DNA from: Haploplasma modicum ATCC 29102
GTDB taxonomy: Bacteria; Bacillota_I; Bacilli_A; Acholeplasmatales; Acholeplasmataceae
DNA: 64,000 nt
Assembly (NCBI RefSeq): GCF_000687835.1
Contig: NZ_JHYB01000003.1
Coordinates: forward strand, 174,813-238,812
Direction of reading: 5' to 3'
The notes under the pieces were generated by a model. It did not search any database, was not told where the DNA came from, and saw only the letters and a list, made by a program, of their open reading frames with translations. Below, piece after piece: positions 48,301 through 57,422 of the stretch. Both the position numbers and the translations under genes were made by a program. Numbering within the stretch: position 1 is the stretch's first letter; each line of letters begins with the position of its first letter.

Positions 48301-49183
48301 GATAATAATTTTTTACACGTTTTAATAAGTCTAATTTCTTGTTTAATTTATAGCGACCAACTGGCATTAAATCATATCTTTTTTGATCGAAAAGACGAAC
48401 ACGTAAAAATTCCCTAGCAGCATTTGCAGGAACCTTGTCATCTTGTCTTAATTTTGAATATAATTCAATAATAACATCATCAGAATTTTTTGTTTCATCA
48501 ATTTCTAATGTTTCTTTTAAATATTTTGAGTTACCAAAAAGATTTAAAATATCTTTATTTTTTGATAAACCAATTGAACGCATAAATGTTGTTAAAGGTA
48601 ATTTTCTTGATCTATCAACCTTAACAAACATTTTATTTCTACTATCCATTTCATATTCGATCCAAGCACCACGAGTTGGGATTATTTGAGCAGTATACTT
48701 AATCTCATTTGTTTTTTTATCATAATCCTCGCTATAATATGCGCCTGATGATCTAATAATCTGTGAAACAACAACACGTTCAGCACCATTAATTATAAAA
48801 GTACCATTGGGAGTCATCATAGGAATATCTGTCATTAATGTAACATCTTCCCTAACTTGCCCTTCTTTAACACTTTCAAGTCTAACGCGAGCTTTTAATG
48901 TTCTAGAATATGTTTGGTCACGGTCTTTTGATTCTTGAATACCAAACTTTGGATTCTCTAAAAAGTGGTCCTCAAAATATAATTTAAGTTCCCCGTTATG
49001 CCCCACTATTGGTGAAATATCACGCAATAATTCTGCAATGTCATTTTCTAAGAAATCCGCAAAAGAATTTGTCTGTATTTCAATTAAATCTGGTAATTCA
49101 ATATCATAACGCATCTTAGAATAGTTTCTTCTAACAGCATGTTTACCATATTTAACATCTCTAAAACTTGGATTGTTTCCCAT
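45329..49183 (-). CDS. rpoB: RNA polymerase beta subunit
   Basis: 1284 residues from ATG 49183, with GGGAG 8 nt upstream; the earlier in-frame ATGs lie within that site. All beta landmarks are present, e.g. [37 protein letters not shown] (rifampicin pocket) and [20 protein letters not shown]. In the pocket, E. coli positions 518, 526 and 535 read Val, Gln and Thr instead of Asn, His and Pro. With rpoC it forms the catalytic core. The upstream neighbour is rsmC, 118 bp away. Confidence 0.97.
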   Translation of the reverse strand: MGNNPSFRDVKYGKHAVRRNYSKMRYDIELPDLIEIQTNSFADFLENDIAELLRDISPIVGHNGELKLYFEDHFLENPKFGIQESKDRDQTYSRTLKARVRLESVKEGQVREDVTLMTDIPMMTPNGTFIINGAERVVVSQIIRSSGAYYSEDYDKKTNEIKYTAQIIPTRGAWIEYEMDSRNKMFVKVDRSRKLPLTTFMRSIGLSKNKDILNLFGNSKYLKETLEIDETKNSDDVIIELYSKLRQDDKVPANAAREFLRVRLFDQKRYDLMPVGRYKLNKKLDLLKRVKNYYLAEDIFNAETGEVLVEEKTLLTDDVLKLINENRDSIREEVISIEDSLENEAPSEIFGVYNQEEDRLFAKENISNIRTGEVIIFKDEEITEEKIIELQKNRLSLDERVIKYFLEGKSVFDKERERRGVIVEKIKIYLTEEDEEITEKTKKIDVVGNYQLEDRIHITLSDIIASMSYYINLYDGLGETDDIDHLGNRRLRLIGELLKNQFRIGLARTEKNIKDKMSTVSFSDATPNSIINMSPLSGVIKTFFGSSQLSQFMDQVNPLSELTQKRRVSALGTGGIARDRAGVEVRDVHNTHYGRICPIETPEGPSIGLISSLSTYSKADKYGFIQTPYFKLDLSRLDENGRPIPRVINEIEYLTADEEKDKVIASAATPLDENGDFVEKRIIGRHAGETNIYYRDEFTHMDVSPKQIVSVSTATIPFLEHDDATRALMGANMQRQAVPLIAPESPIVGTGVEYRAAKDSGAVLVSNHEGYVTYVDAAKIVITKEPTEKVKFAGNVLYDPEIGFNSEVARKLREYGQDDSEVYWLQKFNRSNQDTFILQKPLVELGEKINVGDLISDGASTENGELALGRNVTVAFMTWDGYNYEDAIIMSEDLVKNDVYTSIHIDEYEIETRDIKTTSSSYQEEITREVPQASTDALKKLDSEGIIIVGSEVKEGDILVGKITPKGVNDPTPSERLIQSILGDKSRDYRDTSLRVPHGGGGIVQKIQVYSKANGDILPPGVNKSIKVFVAQKRKITEGDKMAGRHGNKGVISKILPREDMPHMADGTPVDIMLNPLGVPSRMNIGQVLEIHLGMAAKKLGIKVATPVFDGVTDSELRAVMKEAGLDDDGKTVLYDGRTGEAFDNRISVGVMYMIKLSHMVDDKLHARSVGPYTLVTQQPMGGKAQNGGQRFGEMEVWTLYAYGAAHTLQEILTVKSDDMIGRNNVYSAITTGKEIPKPSIPESFRVFTRELQSLGLYVELIDNQTGVNEANRPLFNGKKGGNY

Positions 49184-49300
49184 TTTTTCTACTCCCATCA
49201 TTTTCAATTTTTTTTATTATAAAACACAAAAAATCATGGACTTAACCACTATTATGCAATTTATAATATTACCACAATTAAATCAATATGTCAATTATTT

Positions 49301-49897
49301 TTATAACTTTCTACTATATAAAATCCAATATCCTTTATTTTTGTCAATTACCTCACAATTACCGAAAACTTCCAGTAATTTGTTAAAGGAAGAAGGAGCT
49401 CCTTGTTTCCTTTGGATAACCGAATAAATAACTCCACCCGAAACTAATTTTTCATAAGACTCTTCATATATTTTAAAAACAATATCTTTACCTGCTCTAA
49501 TTGGTGGATTTGTTACTACAACATCAAAATAATTATTAGCCTTACTTAAAATGTCACTGATATTTGCTTCTATGTTTGATACATTGTTAATTTTAGCATT
49601 TTCTATTGATAAGTTTACTGCTCTTTCATTAACATCAAACATAAAGACATTACTATTTGGATAAAGTTTAGCAAGACTTATCCCAATTGGACCATAACCA
49701 GAACCAACATCAGCAATTTTAATCTTACTATCCTTTAATAAGACATTATTTATTAATACTCTACTTCCATAATCTAATCCATCTTTACTAAAAACTCCAG
49801 AGTTTGTTTTAAAAGTTAAATCTAGATCTCTTACATTTACTTTGATGGTTTTTATTTTATCTTCTAAAGACTCATCATTTTTGTAATAATGACTCAT
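49301..49897 (-). CDS. rsmC: RsmC-like class I methyltransferase
   Basis: 198 residues. SAM motif I ADVGSGYGPIGI and the catalytic NPPIRAGKD (NPP[YF]-type) identify a nucleic-acid N-methyltransferase; similarity is to RsmC, which modifies 16S rRNA at G1207. Its place between rplL and rpoB is conserved in low-GC Gram-positives. It is a single-domain form, unlike the two-domain E. coli RsmC. Confidence 0.85.
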   Translation of the reverse strand: MSHYYKNDESLEDKIKTIKVNVRDLDLTFKTNSGVFSKDGLDYGSRVLINNVLLKDSKIKIADVGSGYGPIGISLAKLYPNSNVFMFDVNERAVNLSIENAKINNVSNIEANISDILSKANNYFDVVVTNPPIRAGKDIVFKIYEESYEKLVSGGVIYSVIQRKQGAPSSFNKLLEVFGNCEVIDKNKGYWILYSRKL

Positions 49898-49924
49898 TTT
49901 ACACCTCTTTTAATAAGTGAAAAA

Positions 49925-49947
49925 AACCTGAGTTATTTTCTCAGGTT
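49925..49947 (-). terminator. Terminator between rplL and rsmC-rpoBC
   Basis: 8-bp perfect stem AACCTGAG / CTCAGGTT with a 7-nt loop and T-run on the minus strand. It probably reduces transcription from the ribosomal protein genes into rpoBC. Confidence 0.75.
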
Positions 49948-49972
49948 AAATTTCTTATTTTAATAATTGAAA

Positions 49973-50341
49973 TTATTTAATTTCAACTGTTGCTCCAGCT
50001 TCCACTAATTTTGCTTTTGCTTCTTCAGCAACGTCTGCTGCAACTGCTTCTTTAACAACTGCATCTGCTGTTTCTGTTAATGTTTTAGCATCTGCTAAAC
50101 CTAAACCTGTTAATTCTCTAACAGCTTTAATAACAGCGATTTTGTTTCCACCGAATGATTTTAATATTACGTTGAATTCTGTTTGTTCTTCAGCTTCAAC
50201 TGCTGCTGCAGGACCTGCTGCTGCTACTGCTGTTGGGTCAATACCAAATTCTTCTTTTAATCCATCTACTAATTCTTTAATTTCTAATAATGTCATTTCT
50301 TTTAAAGCTTCTACGAATGCTTCTTTAGTTAATTTTGCCAT
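49973..50341 (-). CDS. rplL: 50S ribosomal protein L7/L12
   Basis: 122 residues: N-terminal dimerisation helix, an Ala-rich hinge ([16 protein letters not shown]), and the C-terminal factor-binding domain ([20 protein letters not shown]). It recruits translation GTPases to the ribosome. Confidence 0.97.
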   Translation of the reverse strand: MAKLTKEAFVEALKEMTLLEIKELVDGLKEEFGIDPTAVAAAGPAAAVEAEEQTEFNVILKSFGGNKIAVIKAVRELTGLGLADAKTLTETADAVVKEAVAADVAEEAKAKLVEAGATVEIK

Positions 50342-50364
50342 TTTTAATTCCTCCTAATTTTTTC

Positions 50365-50859
50365 TTAATTGTCTTTTTGTTCGCTAATCATATTTAATCC
50401 GATTGCGATTTCTCTTACTGGCATTAATAATCCAGCTGCTAATTGTGTTAATAATGTTTCTCTTGATGGTAAGTTTGCTAAATCCATAACTTCTTTATTT
50501 GTAACAACTTTACCTTCGATGATACCACCGTCAATAACAACAACTTTATTGTCTTTTGCAAAGTCTGCAATAATTTTTGCAGGAGCTACAACGTCATCAA
50601 ATCCTAAGATTAATGCTTTTGGTCCTACAAATGCTTCTGCTAAACCTTCATAACCTGCTGCAATAGCTGCTCTTCTTGCGATGTTGTTTTTATGAACTGT
50701 AACATCACAACCTTCGTTACGTAGATTACGTCTTAATTTTGTAAATTGATCAACAGTTAATCCTTTGTAATCGAAAAGAATGGCAGTTTTTGCTAGTTTA
50801 ATTTTTTCTTGTAAAACTTCAACCGCTGCAACTTTTTTTACTACACTTGCTCTTTCCAT
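50365..50859 (-). CDS. rplJ: 50S ribosomal protein L10
   Basis: 164 residues. LFDYKGLTVDQFTKLRRNLR and the later FAKDNKVVVIDGGIIEGK segment are typical of L10, with a C-terminal helix that carries the L7/L12 dimers. It is preceded by an L10-type RNA leader with an attenuator (50881-50967), so the L10(L12) complex probably controls its own synthesis. Confidence 0.97.
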   Translation of the reverse strand: MERASVVKKVAAVEVLQEKIKLAKTAILFDYKGLTVDQFTKLRRNLRNEGCDVTVHKNNIARRAAIAAGYEGLAEAFVGPKALILGFDDVVAPAKIIADFAKDNKVVVIDGGIIEGKVVTNKEVMDLANLPSRETLLTQLAAGLLMPVREIAIGLNMISEQKDN

Positions 50860-50880
50860 GAAAGTCCTCCTTCTTCAAAT

Positions 50881-50967
50881 AAAAATCTCTCTTATTCCAA
50901 AGACAAAAAGAGAGACTAAATTAGTACCTCGGTAGAATATTAAGCATATCGCATCTACTGTCTTTGG
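50881..50967 (-). promoter_or_regulatory. L10 leader RNA with transcription attenuator
   Basis: On the minus strand the leader has AGACAGTAG ... CTACCGAGGT, the hallmark of the L10 leader aptamer. It then has a terminator: 8-bp stem TCTCTCTT / AAGAGAGA (50908-50915 and 50886-50893) and TTTTT. The terminator loop GTCTTTGG (50897-50904) is exactly complementary to CCAAAGAC at the 5' end of the aptamer (50960-50967). This gives a competing structure, consistent with autoregulation of rplJ-rplL by L10(L12). Confidence 0.8.
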
Positions 50968-50983
50968 TTAGGTTAAATTTTTA

Positions 50984-51685
50984 TTATTTTTTAAATTCGC
51001 GCATATCATCGCGATCAATTTTAATACCAGGTCCCATACTTGAAGTAACTGTTAAGTTCTTTAGGTATGTTCCTTTTACTGTGCTTGGTTTGATTTGAAC
51101 AATTCTTTCGAATAAAGTATGAATATTTTCTGCTAATTGTTCTTTAGTAAATGATACTTTACCTACAGAAGCATGAATGTTTCCTACTTTATCAACACGG
51201 TATTCAATCTTACCTGCTTTGATTTCTTTAACTGCATTAGCAACATCTAATGTTACTGTTCCAGTTTTTGGATTTGGCATTAATCCTTTAGGTCCTAAAA
51301 CACGTCCTAGTTTACCTAATTGTGCCATCATGTCTGGTGTTGCAACGATAACATCGAAGTCAAACCAACCTTTTGAGATTTGATCAATTAAATCTTTATC
51401 TCCCACAAAATCTGCTCCTGCATCTTTTGCTTCTTTTGCTTTTTCGCCTTGAGCGATTACTACTACCTTTGAAACTTTACCTGTACCGTGTGGTAATACG
51501 ATTGCACCTCTTAAATTTTGTTCCGCTTTACGTGGATCTAAGTTTAATCTGAATGCTACTTCAACTGAAGCATCGAATTTTACGGTAGAAGTTTTTTTAA
51601 CTAATTCAGTTGCTTCTAAAAGTTTATATTCTTTTAATCTGTCAACTTGTTTAGCTGCTTCGAGGTATCTTTTTCCTCTTTTCAT
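50984..51685 (-). CDS. rplA: 50S ribosomal protein L1
   Basis: 233 residues. [20 protein letters not shown] and [15 protein letters not shown] are diagnostic. It forms the L1 stalk and often represses the L11 operon. It follows rplK after 60 bp, with a good ribosome site (GGAGGAGTA). Confidence 0.97.
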   Translation of the reverse strand: MKRGKRYLEAAKQVDRLKEYKLLEATELVKKTSTVKFDASVEVAFRLNLDPRKAEQNLRGAIVLPHGTGKVSKVVVIAQGEKAKEAKDAGADFVGDKDLIDQISKGWFDFDVIVATPDMMAQLGKLGRVLGPKGLMPNPKTGTVTLDVANAVKEIKAGKIEYRVDKVGNIHASVGKVSFTKEQLAENIHTLFERIVQIKPSTVKGTYLKNLTVTSSMGPGIKIDRDDMREFKK

Positions 51686-51745
51686 AAATATACTCCTCCA
51701 AAATGTGGTATAGCGGGATTTCCTCCCACAGTTTAGACCGTTAAA

Positions 51746-52183
51746 TTAGTCTTCAATAATGATCCCCATGTTTTTTGCTGTTCCTTCAACAATTTTCATT
51801 GCTGCTTCAACATCAAAAGCATTTAAGTCAGGCATCTTCAATTCTGCAATTTCTCTTACTTTATCTCTTTTAATTGTAGCCACTTTTTCTTTGTTTGGCT
51901 TAGCTGATCCTCTTTGGATATTAGCTGCTTTTTTAAGTAAGTCACTTGCTGGTGGTGTTTTTGTCACAAATGTAAATGAACGGTCATCGTAAACTGAGAT
52001 AACTACTGGAATTTTAACACCAAGAGCCATTTGTTCTTTTGTACGGTCATTAAATTGTTGACAAAATTGTGGAATGTTAACTTGCGCTTGACCTAATGCT
52101 GGTCCAACTGGTGGTGCTGGTGTAGCTTTACCTGCTGCAATTTGCAATTTAACTTCTCTTACAACTTTTAATTTTTTTGCCAT
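51746..52183 (-). CDS. rplK: 50S ribosomal protein L11
   Basis: 145 residues from ATG 52183 ([20 protein letters not shown]), with GGAGG 9 nt upstream; longer in-frame starts lie in the leader. PPVGPALGQ and the C-terminal [11 protein letters not shown] are family marks. It binds the GTPase centre of 23S rRNA. It is first in the L11-L1-L10-L12-rsmC-rpoBC series. Confidence 0.97.
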   Translation of the reverse strand: MAKKLKVVREVKLQIAAGKATPAPPVGPALGQAQVNIPQFCQQFNDRTKEQMALGVKIPVVISVYDDRSFTFVTKTPPASDLLKKAANIQRGSAKPNKEKVATIKRDKVREIAELKMPDLNAFDVEAAMKIVEGTAKNMGIIIED

Positions 52184-52266
52184 GATACACATCCTCCTTC
52201 TTTTTATATAAGTATGTGGTTTATGAATTAATTCTCCCACTTTGGTGTGTTTTTACACGCGTTAAT

Positions 52267-52295
52267 ATTTTAACACCTTATATATGATTTGTCAA
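52267..52295 (-). promoter_or_regulatory. Strong promoter of rplK operon
   Basis: Minus strand: consensus -35 TTGACA (52290-52295), 17-bp spacer, -10 TAAAAT (52267-52272), about 84 bp before rplK. Confidence 0.85.
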
Positions 52296-52391
52296 CTTAT
52301 AATTTTTAATTAATTTTTGCTAAGTTTTTTTCCATAAAAACAGCTTAAACTTATAAGATATTTTATCATGTTTTTTTTATCACGGTTTTAT

Positions 52392-52420
52392 TTGACATTA
52401 AAGTTTTTGAAGTATAAAAT
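52392..52420 (+). promoter_or_regulatory. Promoter of the second ABC exporter operon
   Basis: -35 TTGACA (52392-52397), 17-bp spacer, -10 TAAAAT (52415-52420). A leader of about 55 nt containing alternating A/T sequence precedes the ribosome site AGGAGGG. The divergent rplK promoter lies about 100 bp away. Confidence 0.8.
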
Positions 52421-52478
52421 ACTATAAGGTAGAATATTATATATATCTTATTATATTAGTGAATTAGGAGGGTGTATC

Positions 52479-54227
52479 ATGAAATTAATATTTTCTTACT
52501 TAATGAAACACAAAAAATACTTTATATTAAACTTAATAGCAATCTTCGGTGTTGCGATTGCTGAACTTGGAATAACACTTGTTATTTCTAATATTATTGA
52601 TAAAGCTTTACCAAATAATAATGGTTTTGCTGGAGATTATGATTTGATGATAAAGCTTGGATCACTTTTAATCGTTGTTGCTTTAATTGGGGCAATCGGT
52701 AATGTTATTACAAACTTTGCATCCGTTAGAACTTCAACTCTAATCTTAGTTGATATTAGAAATGATGTTTTCAAAAAGGTTCAAACATTTTCAAGTGAAG
52801 AAATTAGCCAGTTTGGAATATCCTCACTTATTACAAGAACAACAAGTGATGTTTTTCAAATATTAAACTTTGTTAGTACTTTTTATCGTGTTGCATTTAT
52901 GTCACCGGCAATTATTATTGTAGCTTTATTTTTAGTTGCTAAAAATATTCCTAGTCTACTTCCTGCAACATTAATTTCCATCCCAATTGTAATATTTGGT
53001 ATCTTCATTGTTATTAAACTATCAAAACCTTTATCAGAAAGACAACAAGTAAACTTAGATAAATTAAATAAAGTTACGAGAGAAAACTTAACTGGGGTTA
53101 GAGTAGTTAGAGCATTTAGAAAAAACAAATATGAAGCAGAAAGATTTGATGAAGTTAGTGAAAGATATACTTCAACTAGTTTAAAACTTTTTAAAATTAT
53201 GACTTCAACCGAACCAATCTTCTTCTTCATCTTAAACTTAATTGTAGTTATTACTTTATACTTCGCTGGTTTTGAAGCAAATAGACCAGGAACTAGTTTA
53301 ACGATTGGTAGGATTACTGAGTTTTTTGATTATCAGTTTTTAATAATGTTTTCTATTTTATCATTTTCAATGTTATTTGTTTTATATCCTAGAACAATGG
53401 TTTCAGCAAGAAGAATTAGTGCAGTTTTAAATACTGATATTTCGATTAAAAATAAAGAAAATGCTTTAACATATGTAGAAAAGAAAGGTACACTAGAATT
53501 TAAGAATGTTTCATTTAAGTTTGTTGATAGTGACCTACCTGTTTTAGATAATATTAATTTTACAGCTAAAGCAGGTGAGACCGTCTCCTTTATCGGTTCA
53601 ACCGGAAGTGGTAAATCGACTCTCATTAATTTAGTCCCTAGATTAACTGATGTTACTAGTGGAGAAATTTTACTTGACGGTGTAAATATAAAAGACTTTG
53701 ATTTAAATTATTTAAGATCAAAAATTGGCTTTATCCCACAAAAAGCAATTCTATTTAACGGAACTATTGAGTCTAATATTAGATACGGAAAGAAAGATGC
53801 AACTAAGGAAGAAATTATAAATGCTGCTAAAGTTGCACAAGCTCACGAGTTTATTGTAAACAAGGAGTTAGGTTATAACGATCCAATTAGCGAGATGGGA
53901 GCAAACCTATCTGGAGGACAAAGACAAAGGGTCTCAATAGCACGTGCTATTGTTAAAAATCCAGACATTTATATCTTTGATGACTCATTCTCTGCCTTAG
54001 ACTATAAAACTGCTTCAAACCTCAACCAGGCACTAAAGGAAGTATCTAAGAACGCTATTACATTGATTGTTGCTCAAAGAATTTCACAGATTATGAACTC
54101 AGATAAGATTATTGTCTTAAACAAAGGTAAGATCGTTGGAATTGGTAAACATAAGGAATTAATGAAAGATTGCCAAATCTACCAAGAAATTGCTAAGTCA
54201 CAATTATCAGAGGAGGAGTTACAATGA
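52479..54227 (+). CDS. ABC exporter half-transporter with degenerate ATP site
   Basis: 582 residues: six-helix exporter membrane domain, Walker A GSTGSGKST, canonical signature LSGGQRQR, and Asp instead of the catalytic Glu after Walker B (IYIFDDSFSALD). It is the degenerate-site half of a heterodimer with the next gene, the same arrangement as the pair at 25-29 kb. It ends in TGA overlapping the next ATG (ATGA), so stoichiometric translation is likely. It is probably a multidrug or lipid exporter; the substrate is not readable. Confidence 0.9.
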   Translation: MKLIFSYLMKHKKYFILNLIAIFGVAIAELGITLVISNIIDKALPNNNGFAGDYDLMIKLGSLLIVVALIGAIGNVITNFASVRTSTLILVDIRNDVFKKVQTFSSEEISQFGISSLITRTTSDVFQILNFVSTFYRVAFMSPAIIIVALFLVAKNIPSLLPATLISIPIVIFGIFIVIKLSKPLSERQQVNLDKLNKVTRENLTGVRVVRAFRKNKYEAERFDEVSERYTSTSLKLFKIMTSTEPIFFFILNLIVVITLYFAGFEANRPGTSLTIGRITEFFDYQFLIMFSILSFSMLFVLYPRTMVSARRISAVLNTDISIKNKENALTYVEKKGTLEFKNVSFKFVDSDLPVLDNINFTAKAGETVSFIGSTGSGKSTLINLVPRLTDVTSGEILLDGVNIKDFDLNYLRSKIGFIPQKAILFNGTIESNIRYGKKDATKEEIINAAKVAQAHEFIVNKELGYNDPISEMGANLSGGQRQRVSIARAIVKNPDIYIFDDSFSALDYKTASNLNQALKEVSKNAITLIVAQRISQIMNSDKIIVLNKGKIVGIGKHKELMKDCQIYQEIAKSQLSEEELQ

Positions 54228-55963
54228 AAAAATTATTAAGTTATTTTAAAAACTACTACTTTGTTATTATTACCTCTGTTATTTTAATTACAATTGTTGC
54301 ATTACTTGTTTCTTATTCACCAATTTTAGAAAGTGAAATTATTGCAGCAATTCAAAAACAATTAGAAAATCCAATTGCTATTGATGACTTTAGAATTGTT
54401 TTATTAAGAATTGTTTTAACTCTTGTTATTGTCTATATTACTGTAGCAACGCTTAGATTAATTATTAACTTTTCACTTACTACAGCAATTCAAAAAACAA
54501 TGAAGAAAATTAGAAATGACGTTCAACAAAAACTTCATAAAATGCCAGTTAGTTATTTTGATACTAAACCAATTGGTAATATTATGAGTATTATGTCAAA
54601 TGATGTTGAGTCACTTGGTAATGGACTCCAACAAGCATTTGCTTCAATTATAAACTCTGTTTTATCAATTATCTTTGTATTATTCTTTATGCTTACTAAG
54701 TTAACCTGGCAATTTTCACTTCTTGCACTTATAATGTTTGTTATTATATTTTCAATCTCACGTGTAATCCTTAAATTCTCAGGCCCACTATATAGTAAAA
54801 GATTTAGAGTGTTTGGAACATTATCCGGACACCTTCAAGAACAATATAATGGCTTTAAAGAAATATCACTTTACAATAAACAAGAAGATTCTGCTTTAAT
54901 GTTTGATGATATTATGGAAGATTTATCAGATGCAATCTTTAAATCAGATTTTGTCTCAGGTTTATTAAACCCTTTAGTAAGTACTGTTACTTATTTTACA
55001 ATTGCTATTTTAGTATTAGTGGGTGGTAAGATGGCATTTGCTGGAGCAATTCCTCTTGCATTACTTCACGCAGGAATTAGATATATTTGGCGCTTAGCAA
55101 ACCCAATTACCTCAATTACACAAATGAGTGTTATTGTTCAATCATCAATTGCTGCGGGTAAGAGAGTATTTAACTTTCTAGATGAAAAAGAAGAATCTGC
55201 TGATCCTGTAGAAACATTTAGCCTAGATGAAGTTAAAGGTCATATTGAACTTAAGAACGTAAGTTTTTCATATGTAGCTGATAAACCAATTTTAAAAAAT
55301 ATTTCATTTGAAGCAAAACCTGGTGAAATGATCGCAATCGTTGGTCCAACCGGAAGTGGTAAAACTACAATCATTAATCTTTTAATGAGATTTTATGAAA
55401 TAAATGAAGGTGAAATATTATTAGATGGCATAAACATTAAAGATTTAAAACGTAATGATTTAAGAACATATTTTGGAATGGTTTTACAAGATACATGGTT
55501 ATTTAATGGTACTATTGCTAATAATATTAAATACGGTAAAGATGATGCAGCAATGGAAGAAATTATTGATGCAGCAACACTTGCAAACATCAATCACTAC
55601 GTTCATACATTACCGCTTGGTTATGATATGGAAATTAATGAAGAAGCTAATAATATTAGTCAAGGTGAGAAACAATTAATGACAATTGCTCGTGCTTTCC
55701 TTGCTGATCCTGCTATCTTAATTTTAGATGAGGCTACTTCTACCGTTGATACTAGACTTGAGTTAATGCTTCAAGAAGCAATGAGAAATATTATGAAAAA
55801 TAGAACAAGTTTTGTTATTGCTCATAGATTATCAACAATTAAAAATGCTGATAAGATTATTGTTTTAAAAGATGGAGAAATTATTGAAATCGGAAATCAT
55901 GAAACATTAATGAACAATCATGGTTTCTATGAACAACTATATAATAGTCAGTTTGATGAATAA
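54224..55963 (+). CDS. ABC exporter half-transporter, catalytic half
   Basis: 579 residues: six-helix membrane domain, Walker A GPTGSGKTT, an altered signature ISQGEKQ, and full Walker B with Glu (LILDEATSTVD). Together with the upstream subunit it makes one consensus and one degenerate ATP site. A strong terminator follows directly. Confidence 0.9.
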   Translation: MKKLLSYFKNYYFVIITSVILITIVALLVSYSPILESEIIAAIQKQLENPIAIDDFRIVLLRIVLTLVIVYITVATLRLIINFSLTTAIQKTMKKIRNDVQQKLHKMPVSYFDTKPIGNIMSIMSNDVESLGNGLQQAFASIINSVLSIIFVLFFMLTKLTWQFSLLALIMFVIIFSISRVILKFSGPLYSKRFRVFGTLSGHLQEQYNGFKEISLYNKQEDSALMFDDIMEDLSDAIFKSDFVSGLLNPLVSTVTYFTIAILVLVGGKMAFAGAIPLALLHAGIRYIWRLANPITSITQMSVIVQSSIAAGKRVFNFLDEKEESADPVETFSLDEVKGHIELKNVSFSYVADKPILKNISFEAKPGEMIAIVGPTGSGKTTIINLLMRFYEINEGEILLDGINIKDLKRNDLRTYFGMVLQDTWLFNGTIANNIKYGKDDAAMEEIIDAATLANINHYVHTLPLGYDMEINEEANNISQGEKQLMTIARAFLADPAILILDEATSTVDTRLELMLQEAMRNIMKNRTSFVIAHRLSTIKNADKIIVLKDGEIIEIGNHETLMNNHGFYEQLYNSQFDE

Positions 55964-55971
55964 TTAAATTT

Positions 55972-56004
55972 AAGACTTAATTCAAGTTTATTGAGTTAAG
56001 TCTT
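55972..56004 (+). terminator. Terminator of the second ABC operon
   Basis: 14-bp stem AAGACTTAATTCAA / TTGAGTTAAGTCTT (one G-T pair), loop GTTTA, tail TTTTT. Confidence 0.9.
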
Positions 56005-56024
56005 TTTTCTTTATAAAAATAAAA

Positions 56025-56049
56025 AGGCAGGATAATAAATCATCTGCCT
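56025..56049 (-). terminator. Terminator after the last RHS-partner gene
   Basis: Minus strand: AGGCAGAT / AT(C)CTGCCT stem with a T-rich tail, downstream of the gene ending at 56094. Confidence 0.6.
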
Positions 56050-56093
56050 AAAGAAATGAATTAGTTAAATATTATTTTAACATTTTAACTCTA

Positions 56094-56705
56094 TTAATCA
56101 TATTTGTCATGATTAGTTGTTAATATATTTGTAATTATTTTTAACAGATTACCATAGTATTCTTTTTCAATTGGAAACTGTCTATTAAGTTCAGCTTCTT
56201 TTATTCCTTCTATTGCTTCTCTAATATTTTGATTATGATACAAAATTATTGATGATAAATATTTATTTAAATGACCGTACTCATCTAAGTTTTTCTTCTT
56301 AACTTTATCCTTGCTTTTTATAAATTTATTGTAATTCTCTTTTGCTTTTTCTTGGTTGTCTAAATAAAAATATGTGAAAGTTAACCAATAATATTTTCTG
56401 TATTGTAAATTTTTATTAGTGACTCCCTTTAATTCAGTAAAAAAATTATTATATTCTTCTTTGTGTAAATATGAGTACGCTCTATACAGTACCACATGAT
56501 TTCTAAGACTATAGTATTTAGGTCTATACATTATTAATTTTGATCTTTTTAAGACTTCATCATATTTTCCTTCTTTAAATAATTCCACATTTTTTTTAGC
56601 GATAGTGAATTCAACTATTGATAACAAAATTGCTAAGATACTTGCTACGAAAAAAGTATATACTAAATAATCCCAATGAATAACGACATTTGTTAAAACT
56701 TTCAT
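56094..56705 (-). CDS. Membrane-anchored helical protein, putative partner of orphan RHS tip 3
   Basis: 203 residues. One membrane helix near residues 13-31, then about 170 residues of helical, Tyr- and Lys-rich sequence with a TPR-like look (VLYRAYSYLHKEEYNNFF, YYWLTFTYFYLDNQEKAK). No family is recognised. It lies 58 bp downstream of the orphan tip at 56764-57336, the position where immunity genes sit in polymorphic toxin loci. Immunity function is inferred from position only. Confidence 0.5.
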   Translation of the reverse strand: MKVLTNVVIHWDYLVYTFFVASILAILLSIVEFTIAKKNVELFKEGKYDEVLKRSKLIMYRPKYYSLRNHVVLYRAYSYLHKEEYNNFFTELKGVTNKNLQYRKYYWLTFTYFYLDNQEKAKENYNKFIKSKDKVKKKNLDEYGHLNKYLSSIILYHNQNIREAIEGIKEAELNRQFPIEKEYYGNLLKIITNILTTNHDKYD

Positions 56706-56763
56706 ATTTGTTAATAAAATACTTGAAATTGTATTTTATTTTCCTCTCTTTCTATTTATTATA

Positions 56764-57336
56764 TCAATTTGTTGTAATTATAAAGGCAGCAAAACTCAAG
56801 GGTATTAAAACAGGAGCAGCAAAATACATTAAAGCACCTATAGCCAAGATTTCTGGAGCATTAAATGATAGTCTTGAATAGTTAGAACTATAATCATTTA
56901 TATCTGTTTTAGTCTCAAAACCTATTCTTCCAAGTGCGTTTCCGAACACACTAAATGTGCTTTTTTTCCAATGTAGACTTAAAGAATTTTCTCCTCCAAT
57001 ACCGACCCCGAAACCAACCCCTTTAACTTTGACATCTAGTCCAAAAGAATATTCCCAAAAATTCCAAGGATTAGATGGTGTGTTTATGCTAAAATTAAAT
57101 ACCTTACCTGTTGATGTATCCAAGTCAATTTGAACACCTGTTTCAGTTGTTGCGAATATATAATATTTAAAATCTTTTATAACTGTTTTAGTATATTGTA
57201 CACTAGATTCTACTGTTTCACCAATAAATTTTCCAATTTTCTTAAATAATTTTATTGATTTTGATATGATTTTTTTACCAAATGTTCCATTGCCATCGAA
57301 GTACATTATTGGAGTAATGTTCCTATAGAGCACCAA
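56764..57336 (-). CDS. Orphan RHS C-terminal tip 3 (displaced, probably silent)
   Basis: 190 residues if read from the TTG at 57336. After the first eight residues it reads TPIMYFDGNG, a variant of the RHS core end PVMYSDPSG, then a unique tip: a Lys-rich helical part (FGKKIISKSIKLFKKIGKFI), a Gly-rich beta part (VKVKGVGFGVGIGGEN) and a hydrophobic C-terminus. No RHS core precedes it and there is no ribosome site, so it is probably not translated here. It looks like the original tip of the RHS gene, displaced by the two recombinase elements to its right. The toxin type is not recognised. Confidence 0.6.
   Translation of the reverse strand: MVLYRNITPIMYFDGNGTFGKKIISKSIKLFKKIGKFIGETVESSVQYTKTVIKDFKYYIFATTETGVQIDLDTSTGKVFNFSINTPSNPWNFWEYSFGLDVKVKGVGFGVGIGGENSLSLHWKKSTFSVFGNALGRIGFETKTDINDYSSNYSRLSFNAPEILAIGALMYFAAPVLIPLSFAAFIITTN
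57291..57316. other. Putative recombination junction 3 (element 2 / orphan tip 3)
   Basis: The core GTACAT at 57301-57306 (ATGTAC on the coding strand, Met-Tyr of PIMYFD). To its right, the downstream flank of the recombinase is homologous to the corresponding flank at junction 2. To its left is the tip-3 coding sequence. Confidence 0.5.
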
Positions 57337-57422
57337 ACCATATTATTACGTGCTTATACAATAATTATACCTAATTTACCCTTCTTTTAGACCAAAAACG
57401 ACAAAATCATTAAAAGATTCTG
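57312..57422 (-). repeat. Recombinase downstream arm, copy A (attachment-half candidate)
   Basis: Non-coding stretch between the recombinase stop and the tip-3 motif. It aligns with 60627-60744 through blocks such as CATATT, ATTATACC and AAAAACGACAAAAT, although the tips beyond it are unrelated. Shared sequence ends at the ATGTAC core. Confidence 0.55.

Noticed and set aside
49301..52240. Plus-strand ORFs opposite the ribosomal protein and rpoBC genes
   Set aside because: They are shadows of highly biased coding sequence, lack ribosome sites and show no protein-family features.
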